A stretch of 6,039 nt of DNA from Campylobacterales bacterium. GTDB lineage: Bacteria; Campylobacterota; Campylobacteria; Campylobacterales; QNZT01. The DNA lies in NCBI GenBank assembly GCA_015662615.1, contig DQTU01000221.1, forward strand, positions 1 to 6,039. The letters run 5' to 3'. Of this stretch, positions 1 to 4,399 are shown in pieces. Position 1 is the stretch's first letter. Every line of letters starts with the position of its first letter. The notes under the pieces were generated by a model. It did no database searches, was not told where the DNA came from, and saw nothing but the letters and a program-made list of their open reading frames with translations. The position numbers and the translations under genes were made by a program.

Positions 1-72
1 GATTTTTTTGTTTACTCCACGATTTATAATATGGTGAAAACCTGCATCTTCAATTCTCATTCTTCTTGCCAT
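1..72 (-). CDS. IS200-like / REP-associated tyrosine transposase (RAYT), N-terminal fragment cut by window edge
   Basis: Only the first 24 codons are visible, reading leftward off the window. They encode MARRMRIEDAGFHHIINRGV followed by NKKI. This matches the usual start of Y1-type (HUH superfamily) transposases related to IS200 and RAYT proteins, where a basic MARxxRI start leads into a strand ending HxxxRG. Known family members nick and join single-stranded DNA with one catalytic tyrosine and an HUH metal site. Both would lie outside the window and cannot be checked here. The ATG is well supported by an AGAGGT ribosome site just upstream (complement of about 76-81) and a TATAAT further up. 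Whether the gene is intact is unknown. The family call rests on a short N-terminal pattern, so other Y1 transposase subgroups remain possible. Confidence 0.72.
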   Translation of the reverse strand, partial: MARRMRIEDAGFHHIINRGVNKKI

Positions 73-91
73 AATTACCTCTTTTGTGTAA

Positions 92-97
92 ATTATA
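92..97 (-). promoter_or_regulatory. Candidate -10 box for the RAYT-like gene
   Basis: The minus strand reads TATAAT here, a perfect -10 hexamer about 20 bases upstream of the transposase ATG and just upstream of its AGAGGT ribosome site. No good -35 hexamer is visible at 16-18 bases. Weak -35 boxes are common in Campylobacterota promoters, so this is plausible but unproven. Confidence 0.4.
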
Positions 98-117
98 GCA
101 GGAAAAAGTTAATAGTT

Positions 118-136
118 GTACTCTGACCCCTTTCTG
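118..136 (-). other. GGGGTCAGAGTAC motif upstream of the RAYT-like gene, possible element end
   Basis: The minus strand reads CAGAAAGGGGTCAGAGTAC, about 46 bases upstream of the transposase start. From memory, a GGGTCAGAGT-type sequence often occurs just upstream of RAYT/IS200-like genes in varied bacteria, so it may mark the left boundary or recognition region of the element. The sequence shows only the motif and its position. Its role is inferred, and no partner copy can be seen because the element leaves the window. Confidence 0.35.
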
Positions 137-211
137 TGTATAAGGTAATATCGACAAAATGTAAAAAAAGTTTAATTTAAAAGAAGAGTTGTAGAAAAGA
201 AGTTAGTGTTG

Positions 212-235
212 CCAAAGGGAAATTACTCCCTTTGG
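212..235 (-). terminator. Hairpin downstream of tpx, candidate terminator
   Basis: CCAAAGGGA (212-220) and TCCCTTTGG (227-235) form a perfect 9-bp stem with a 6-base loop, beginning 14 bases past the tpx stop codon on the minus strand. Its place just after the gene fits a transcription end or a 3' stabilising stem. The minus strand after the stem reads GGCAACACTAACTTCTTTTC, so there is no immediate run of T. It is at best a weak intrinsic terminator. Confidence 0.5.
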
Positions 236-248
236 GCGAAGTTTACAA

Positions 249-767
249 TTATACCGCTGCTTTAGCTGCTGCTAATGCTTCTTCATAATTTGGCTCTGTT
301 GTAATTTCTGGAACAACTTGTTTATAAGTTACTTTTCCATCTTTACCAATAACAAAAATAACTCTTGCTGTAATTCCTGCCAATGGACCATCAGCTAATA
401 AAACACCATAAGCGTTTGCAAAATCTTTGTTTCTGAAATCTGAACAAACTTTTAAGTTCTCAATTCCAGCTGCTCCACACCATCTAGCTGCTGCAAATGG
501 AAGATCCATAGATACTGTGATAACTTCTACACCCTCTAAAGATGCTGCTTCTGTGTTAAATCTTCTAGTCTCTGCATCACATACACCTGTGTCTAGTGAA
601 GGTACTGCTACTACTAGTTGAACTTTTCCATCTCCACCAATTTGCTCATTTTGAAGCATTGGGTCACAGTTTACTACTGTTACTACTGGAGCTGTATCTC
701 CAACGTTGATCTCTGTTCCTGCTAAATTACATACTGTGTCGTTCTTAAATGTTACTGTTGTTGCCAT
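249..767 (-). CDS. tpx: Thiol peroxidase (atypical 2-Cys peroxiredoxin)
   Basis: The 172-residue protein has the length and full pattern of Tpx, which reduces hydrogen peroxide and organic peroxides with thioredoxin as reductant. In E. coli the enzyme is periplasmic, but no signal peptide is visible here, so a cytoplasmic location is likely. The peroxidatic site PSLDTGVCDAETRRFN puts the attacking cysteine at C63, with T60 and R135 as supporting active-site residues. The resolving cysteine is C97 in RWCG, 34 residues on, the same spacing as Cys61/Cys95 of E. coli Tpx. Extra cysteines lie at C13, C34 and C108. The start at 767 is supported by an AAAGGA ribosome site (complement of 776-781). 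The gene stands alone, divergent from dgkA, with a hairpin after its stop. In related bacteria tpx belongs to oxidative defence in microaerobes. The gene looks intact. Confidence 0.97.
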   Translation of the reverse strand: MATTVTFKNDTVCNLAGTEINVGDTAPVVTVVNCDPMLQNEQIGGDGKVQLVVAVPSLDTGVCDAETRRFNTEAASLEGVEVITVSMDLPFAAARWCGAAGIENLKVCSDFRNKDFANAYGVLLADGPLAGITARVIFVIGKDGKVTYKQVVPEITTEPNYEEALAAAKAAV

Positions 768-805
768 GTCTGTTTTCCTTTAATATTTTGTGTTATAACG
801 ATAAA

Positions 806-835
806 AGTATAGCTAAATAAGATAAAAATTGTCTT
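806..835 (-). promoter_or_regulatory. Candidate tpx promoter
   Basis: On the minus strand AAGACA (830-835) and TATACT (806-811) are separated by 18 bases, a fair match to a sigma-70 promoter, about 40 bases upstream of the tpx start. It shares the 148-base divergent intergenic region with the dgkA promoter. No operator palindrome was recognised between them. Confidence 0.4.
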
Positions 836-873
836 AATTGCAAGATTAATTTTTCTTATAGTGATAATTTCGC

Positions 874-879
874 TATAAT
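874..879 (+). promoter_or_regulatory. Candidate dgkA -10 box
   Basis: A perfect TATAAT lies 36 bases before the dgkA ATG, preceded by AT-rich, T-rich sequence and no clear -35 hexamer. This matches the usual look of vegetative promoters in Campylobacterota. It would give an mRNA leader of roughly 30 bases that includes the AGAGGAAA ribosome site at 897-904. Confidence 0.45.
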
Positions 880-915
880 TATACTATTCTTTATATAGAG
901 GAAACTTAAACTATT

Positions 916-1275
916 ATGAATAATAAACCAAAATATTCAATTTTTAAAAATAGTATGTATGCCATAGATGGTTTGGTACATGCGATAAAAACAGAGACCT
1001 CATTTAAACTAGAACTATTTTTTGGCTTTTTTATCTTAATTGCAATCTATTTTTTCCCAATTGAGCTACACTATAAATTGATCTTACTAAGTACGCTTTT
1101 TTTAATTTTCATTGTTGAGCTTTTAAATTCTGCAATTGAAAATGTAGTTGATCTAGTAACTAAAGAGATTCATCCACTTGCAAAAACTGCAAAAGACATG
1201 GGTGCTACTGCTGTGCTTTTTTCTGTAATATTGCATATATTATGCTGGCTTTTTATTTTAATATATACATTATAA
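916..1275 (+). CDS. dgkA: Diacylglycerol kinase (prokaryotic DgkA type), integral membrane
   Basis: The 119-residue protein matches the size of E. coli DgkA (121), a trimeric inner-membrane enzyme that phosphorylates diacylglycerol with ATP to give phosphatidic acid, recycling lipid released during envelope glycan synthesis. Three hydrophobic segments are visible at about 34-48, 54-70 and 97-118, after an amphipathic N-terminus. The family core is clear: ELLNSAIENVVDL (68-80), then HPLAKTAKDMGATAV (86-100). By alignment with E. coli, E68 is the catalytic base, E27 and E75 are metal ligands, and N71, K93 and D94 are the conserved nucleotide-site residues. None is missing. The start is supported by AGAGGAAA at 897-904. 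It is followed by a separate exported-protein gene 92 bases on. Some relatives in this family act on undecaprenol, and substrate preference cannot be told from sequence. Confidence 0.95.
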   Translation: MNNKPKYSIFKNSMYAIDGLVHAIKTETSFKLELFFGFFILIAIYFFPIELHYKLILLSTLFLIFIVELLNSAIENVVDLVTKEIHPLAKTAKDMGATAVLFSVILHILCWLFILIYTL

Positions 1276-1367
1276 TATTGATTTAAATAAATATTTTGAA
1301 TTTTCTACTAAACTAATATTAATTATTGACGATTTTACATTGAGTTAAAAAATATTAAGGAGAAAGA

Positions 1368-1634
1368 ATGAGAAATAAGTTATTATCTGTTTTATTAACA
1401 GGAGCATTTTTAGCAACAAGTGTAAGTGCATCATGGGTTGTTGTAAACAATGATGGTTCAACTTCGACATTGACTTCATGCTGTAAAAAAGCACCTGTTA
1501 AAAGAGTTGTAAAAAAGGTTAAAGCACCAGAAGTGTGTGAGACTTGTGATTACAGTACTTTTAAAGATGCTAAGTTACTTCCAATTGGTAATGAAAAACT
1601 TCAAGCTGCAACACTGAAAAACTGTGGTAAATAA
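1368..1634 (+). CDS. Small exported cysteine-containing protein of unknown function
   Basis: I do not recognise this 88-residue protein. It begins with a textbook Sec signal: basic MRNK, a hydrophobic stretch at 5-17, and a likely cut after VSA (21|22), leaving a mature protein of about 67 residues. The mature part has three zones: a short polar N-terminus (SWVVVNNDGST), a strongly basic linker rich in K, V and R around a CC pair (C38, C39), and a C-terminal part with CETC (C57, C60) and a final C86 three residues from the end. Five cysteines in a small secreted protein suggest disulfides or metal or heme contact, though no CXXCH heme site is present. An AAGGAG ribosome site lies just before the ATG. 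A TTGACG at 1326-1331 could be a -35 box, but the matching -10 is weak. A strong hairpin directly after the stop makes it a likely single-gene transcript. Confidence 0.82.
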   Translation: MRNKLLSVLLTGAFLATSVSASWVVVNNDGSTSTLTSCCKKAPVKRVVKKVKAPEVCETCDYSTFKDAKLLPIGNEKLQAATLKNCGK

Positions 1635-1661
1635 TATGATACAGCTATGTGCTGTATCATA
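1635..1661 (+). terminator. Hairpin terminator of the small exported protein gene
   Basis: TATGATACAGC (1635-1645) and GCTGTATCATA (1651-1661) form a perfect 11-bp stem around a 5-base loop. The stem starts on the base after the stop codon. It is followed by ACCTCTATTTTGTT, a broken T-rich tract, so it can plausibly end transcription before yebC, although the T run is not ideal. The distal arm sits only 13 bases before the yebC -10 box. Confidence 0.72.
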
Positions 1662-1674
1662 ACCTCTATTTTGT

Positions 1675-1680
1675 TATAAT
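1675..1680 (+). promoter_or_regulatory. Candidate -10 box for yebC and the DUF1456 gene
   Basis: A perfect TATAAT lies 27 bases upstream of the yebC ATG, right after the T-rich end of the preceding terminator. No convincing -35 is present, since that position falls in the hairpin's second arm. Transcription from here would begin near 1687 and give a leader of about 20 bases containing the AGGA ribosome site (1698-1701). Confidence 0.45.
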
Positions 1681-1707
1681 CCTATAAAATTACAACTAGG
1701 AACAATC

Positions 1708-2415
1708 ATGGGAAGAGCCTTCGAATACCGAAAAGCCGCAAAAGAAAAACGCTGGGATAAAATGTCAAAAGTTTTTCCTAGACTCTCAAAAGCTATCACA
1801 GTAGCTGCCAAAGATGGGGCAGAACCTGAAATGAACCCCAAACTTAGAGCTGCGATCCAAAATGCGAAATCTGAAAACATGCCAAAAGACAATATCGACG
1901 CTGCGATAAAAAGAGCGGCTGGAAAAGATATCGCTCAAATGGAAGAGATCAGTTATGAAGGTAAAGGGCCACATGGTTCTCTTATATTTGTAGAGACTGC
2001 AACGGATAACAATACTCGAACTGTAGCAAATATCAGAAATTATTTTAATAAGAATGGAGGTCAACCACTTGATAACGGTTCTTTAGAGTTTATGTTTTCA
2101 AGAAAAGCAGTTTTTGAGTTTCTAAAACCTGAAGAGATGGATCTTGAAGAGTTAGAGTTAGAGCTTATTGATGCTGGTCTTGAAGAGATGGAAGTTGATG
2201 GCGATAATGTGACTTTGTTTGCTGATTATACAAGTTTTGGCTCAATCAGTTCCGCACTACATGATATGGAGCTTGAAATTTCAAAATCATCGCTTAAACG
2301 AATTCCAAATAGCTCAATTAAATTGACAGAAGCTCAAATGGTTGCGGTGGATAGATTGATAGATAAAATTGAAGATGACGAAGATGTGTTAGCTGTCTAC
2401 ACAAATATTGAATAA
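1708..2415 (+). CDS. yebC: YebC/PmpR (TACO1) family protein
   Basis: The 235-residue protein is full length for YebC (about 240). It has the conserved basic start (GRAFEYRKAAKEKRWDKMSK, 2-21), the block MNPKLRAAIQNAKSENMPKDNID (42-64), YEGKGPHG (83-90) and the DNNTRTVANIR segment (100-110) followed by NKNGGQ and GSLEFMFSRKAVFEF. The family includes E. coli YebC, Pseudomonas PmpR and mitochondrial TACO1. Members were first called transcriptional regulators. More recent work on bacterial and mitochondrial members supports a role at the ribosome, easing translation of proline-rich stretches, so both roles should be kept in mind. The protein is soluble, with no signal or membrane segment. The acidic second half (residues 140-170) is typical. 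It has its own candidate promoter and is followed 9 bases on by a DUF1456 gene, probably co-transcribed. Confidence 0.96.
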   Translation: MGRAFEYRKAAKEKRWDKMSKVFPRLSKAITVAAKDGAEPEMNPKLRAAIQNAKSENMPKDNIDAAIKRAAGKDIAQMEEISYEGKGPHGSLIFVETATDNNTRTVANIRNYFNKNGGQPLDNGSLEFMFSRKAVFEFLKPEEMDLEELELELIDAGLEEMEVDGDNVTLFADYTSFGSISSALHDMELEISKSSLKRIPNSSIKLTEAQMVAVDRLIDKIEDDEDVLAVYTNIE

Positions 2416-2424
2416 GGTGTATAA

Positions 2425-2889
2425 ATGACTACAAATGATATTTTACAAAGTTGTTTTAAAACTTTGAATATTTCTGAAGCTAAAATGGTTGAGATTTTTA
2501 AACTGGGTAACTTTGATGTAAATCCAAATACACTAAGCGGATATCTTAAATCACAAGATGATAAAGAGTTTTTAGATTGTGGATATGAAGCATTAGGAAG
2601 TTTTTTAGATGGTTTAATTGCTTATAAAAGAGGATCAAGTGATAACAAAAATACCTTGGATGAAGAGGTTCGACTAAACAACAACCTTATCCTTAAAAAA
2701 CTTCGTATTGCTTATGAGCTTAAAGAGGTTGATTTGTATGCAATTTTTTCTGCGGTTGATATTGATATCACAAAGGGAGAGTTAAATTCACTTTTTAGAA
2801 AAGAGGGACATAAAAATTATCGAGCATGTCCTGACTCGATATTGCAACTTTTTTTAGAAGGTTTAGAGATTTGTGAGGCTGAATTATAA
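2425..2889 (+). CDS. DUF1456 (YehS-like) family protein
   Basis: The 154-residue protein resembles E. coli YehS (DUF1456): TTNDILQSCFKTLN at the start, FLDGLIAYKRG at 60-70, RLNNNLILKKLRIAYEL at 83-99 and HKNYRACPDSILQLFLEGLE at 129-148. Two related halves are visible, about 4-67 and 85-148. Each runs from an ILxx(C/L)(F/R) helix through an acidic or charged turn to a closing FLxGL motif, so the protein is an internal duplication. The biochemical role of the family is not established as far as I know. There is no signal peptide or membrane segment, so it should be cytoplasmic. The ribosome site AAGGTG overlaps the yebC stop codon and the gap is 9 bases, which strongly suggests one transcript and coupled translation with yebC. 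No terminator-grade hairpin follows it. The gene next to it on the right is a decayed transposase. Confidence 0.88.
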   Translation: MTTNDILQSCFKTLNISEAKMVEIFKLGNFDVNPNTLSGYLKSQDDKEFLDCGYEALGSFLDGLIAYKRGSSDNKNTLDEEVRLNNNLILKKLRIAYELKEVDLYAIFSAVDIDITKGELNSLFRKEGHKNYRACPDSILQLFLEGLEICEAEL

Positions 2890-2901
2890 GGAAGTGTTGC
2901 T

Positions 2902-3687
2902 TCAGCTACACCTAACTGGTAGGAGTTTATCAATATCGTATAACTCAATTATATCCATTGTAGTAAAAAACTCCAGATCCCAGCTAATAGTGCAGGAGAT
3001 GTGGAAGTTTTGCCTCTTTGGATCAACCTACCGCTAAGTTTAACTAATGTGAGGCTATCAGCAATCTTTTAAAAATTGCTGATGGTTCCGATTGTTGCTA
3101 TTGTTCCATATTAAACCCTAAACTTTTTAGCAGTTTAAAATAGCTCTCTATATTCCAACGATAATAATACCATAAAGCTATTTTTTCACTTGATACATCC
3201 TCTTTTAAGTTACTAACAAGTATCCAAGTGGCTACTATCTCTTGTCTGTTATTTACTAATCTTTAAACAACAAATCTGGCTTTAACAGGTTCTCTTTTTA
3301 TCCTTTTTTTGGATATTGTGCCATCATCTTCTTTTCTCTCTTTATAGGCAACTCTTGTGATTAGTATCTCTACTTCATTAACATATATTTCGACAGTTTT
3401 ATTTTTGTATTTTATATCTTTTACACACTCCTCTAATCCCAAGCCTTTTGCTAACTCTTTCTGTTTTATCTTCTGATTGTTTATTCTACATTTACTCTAT
3501 CTAGCCCTCTGATGATAAAAAATCTATCATCTTCCTGATACTCTCTCATAAGTGCAACACTATCAGCTTCTCTATCAATAATATCAACTATTTTTTTCTT
3601 GATATTAAGGTTATTATTTATATATCTTGATCGTTGTGTATGCACTTCTAAAAGAGTTGATTTTATATCAATACTATTGTTATATCA
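2902..3687 (-). pseudogene. Decayed IS4-type (DDE) transposase, 5'-truncated with frameshifts and stops
   Basis: Minus-strand translation gives most of an IS4-type transposase, spread over three frames. From 3684 down one frame reads EVHTQRSRYINNN and then IVDIIDREADSVALMREY, with the DREAD catalytic block at 3562-3576. After an indel near 3464-3483 a second frame gives ELAKGLGLEECVKDIKYKNK, then REPVKARFVV, a TAA (3263-3265), ATWILVSNL and ALWYYYRWNIESYFKLLKS. Here RW (3155-3160) and the catalytic E (3146-3148) are intact. A TAG at 3098-3100 replaces the W expected in an EQWQQE-like motif. A shift near 3057-3075 leads to LVKLSGRLIQRGK and SPALLAGIW. Another near the A run at 2965-2970 leads to MDIIELYDIDKLLPVR and a final stop at 2902-2904. 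The N-terminal part with the first catalytic Asp is missing. The copy cannot make an active enzyme. No clear terminal inverted repeats were found. Confidence 0.85.
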
Positions 3688-3688
3688 C

Positions 3689-4000
3689 AACTATATTCCT
3701 AACACAAGTGACGATAAAAAACTTTTACAATACGATGGATATAATGCCAAAGTTTTTAAGGACTTAGCTATTAAAAAAGATCTATATGATGGATACAAAA
3801 AGTGAATTAGAGCAATTCTTCGTAAAGATACTAAACCGATAGACCCATGGGGTAATCCATACCAATATAGAACACAATCAAACACTAATCAAGCTGCAAT
3901 ATTTTCATTGGGGTATGATAGAGTTAAAAGTGATGATGATATATATTTTTGGGATATTTTGACAGGTGTTCCTCGACAAAAAATACCGTCTATTAACTAA
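3689..4000 (+). pseudogene. Remnant with a GspG-like (type II pseudopilin) C-terminus
   Basis: One plus-strand frame reads YIPNTSDDKKLLQYDGYN, KDLAIKKDLYDGYKK, then TGA (3803-3805), and continues in the same frame as IRAILRKDTKPIDPWGNPYQ to a TAA at 3998-4000. DPWGNPYQY (3842-3868) followed by FSLGYDRVKSDDDI is the pattern of the C-terminal domain of type II secretion major pseudopilins (GspG), where DPWGxPY precedes a FSLGxDG calcium loop. The prepilin N-terminus is absent. The frame runs directly into the transposase remnant on its left, so the original gene was probably broken there. The match covers only the C-terminal motif, and the upstream half does not look like ordinary GspG, so another protein that borrows this domain is possible. 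No ribosome site or start was found for the part after the TGA. Confidence 0.55.
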
Positions 4001-4248
4001 GCTGCAACAGCCTCTTTCATATAGATAACTCTCTGACTCTTTTCAGAAAAATTAATCATCAAACAATCCTCACCCCAGCCATTTTCAACAATGATATCTT
4101 CTACTGTATGCATGTTGTAAATACTATCAAGGTAGATGCATTCACTATCTCCTGAAAGTCTAATAAGGATACCTTCGTAGCCTATTTTTTTAGCAAACTC
4201 AATCTCATGTTTAAACTCTTTCTTAACTTTTTTTAAAATCTTTTTCAT
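3997..4248 (-). CDS. Small protein of unknown function (83 residues)
   Basis: I do not recognise this protein. It has a lysine-rich, probably helical N-terminus (MKKILKKVKKEFKHEIEFAK, 1-20) that looks amphipathic and cytosolic, not like a signal peptide. A compact mixed alpha/beta-looking part follows: GILIRLSGDSECIYLDSIYN, then VEDIIVENGWGEDCLMINFS, ending in a short KEAVAA tail. It has two cysteines and no known motif. The gene is credible because an AAGGAG ribosome site (complement of 4256-4261) sits at ideal distance from the ATG, and a TATAAT (complement of 4272-4277) lies just beyond. Its TAG stop (3997-3999) overlaps the TAA of the convergent pseudopilin-like remnant (3998-4000). It is divergent from the PhoX-like gene, sharing a 151-base upstream region. 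Confidence 0.72.
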   Translation of the reverse strand: MKKILKKVKKEFKHEIEFAKKIGYEGILIRLSGDSECIYLDSIYNMHTVEDIIVENGWGEDCLMINFSEKSQRVIYMKEAVAA

Positions 4249-4271
4249 AATTTATCTCCTTTTTTAAACTA

Positions 4272-4277
4272 ATTATA
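4272..4277 (-). promoter_or_regulatory. Candidate -10 box for the 83-residue gene
   Basis: The minus strand reads TATAAT here, 23 bases upstream of the ATG at 4248 and 10 bases upstream of the AAGGAG ribosome site. This gives a very short leader. The -35 position reads ACTATT at 17 bases, a poor match. Sequence on its far side belongs to the TGTAAC repeat cluster, so the two divergent genes could share control. Confidence 0.4.
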
Positions 4278-4298
4278 GTGATACATGATTACAGAATA

Positions 4299-4371
4299 GT
4301 TACATATTTTTTACTTTTTGTAACCATTTTGTGTCACTGTTGCAACCTTAGTGTAACTATCTTTTTGTAAA
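4299..4371. promoter_or_regulatory. Cluster of TGTAAC-like repeats before the PhoX-like gene, candidate regulator site
   Basis: On the plus strand TGTAAC-like hexamers start at 4319 (TGTAAC), 4332 (TGTCAC), 4341 (TGCAAC), 4352 (TGTAAC) and 4366 (TGTAAA), so spacings are 13, 9, 11 and 14 bases. A GTTAC at 4299-4303 is the inverse of GTAAC at 4320-4324. Repeats about one helical turn apart on one face are the usual layout for OmpR/PhoB-type response regulators. A phosphate-type regulator would suit a PhoX-family gene. The hexamer is not the E. coli Pho box (CTGTCAT), and the regulator is not identified. The cluster ends 29 bases before the ATG, so it could overlap or flank the promoter. A loose TATCTT at 4379-4384 is a possible -10. 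Confidence 0.35.
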
Positions 4372-4399
4372 CTTCACTTATCTTTTAAGAGGAGAAATA

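Noticed and set aside
212..235. Small regulatory RNA around the hairpin
   Set aside because: There is no promoter pointing at it and no T run on either strand. A 3' end of the tpx transcript explains it better.
427..621. Open plus-strand frame of 64 codons inside tpx
   Set aside because: It is antisense to the well-conserved tpx gene, has no convincing ribosome site and no recognisable product.
1674..2064. Two open minus-strand frames within yebC
   Set aside because: Both lie opposite a clear full-length YebC and their translations show no family pattern. They are shadows of the real gene.
2890..3690. CRISPR array, tRNA or structured RNA in the long gene-free stretch
   Set aside because: No regularly spaced repeats or tRNA-like arms are visible. 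Translation of the minus strand explains nearly all of it as a transposase remnant.
3599..3805. Plus-strand frame starting ATGATATTAAGG as a real 68-codon gene
   Set aside because: Its first 30 codons are antisense to the transposase remnant and it lacks a ribosome site. Only the part from about 3689 carries meaningful sequence, and that belongs to the pseudopilin-like remnant.
3803..3805. TGA read through as selenocysteine or by recoding
   Set aside because: No SECIS-like hairpin is evident right after it, no Cys is expected there in the family, and the neighbouring sequence is already decayed. A point mutation is simpler.
3691..3885. Minus-strand frame of 64 codons opposite the pseudopilin-like remnant
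   Set aside because: The plus strand carries the recognisable DPWGNPYQY motif. The minus frame has no family pattern.
4299..4371. Classical E. coli-type Pho box
   Set aside because: Repeats share the roughly 11-base phasing but the hexamer is TGTAAC-like, not CTGTCAT, and spacing is uneven. I therefore report it only as a candidate regulator cluster.
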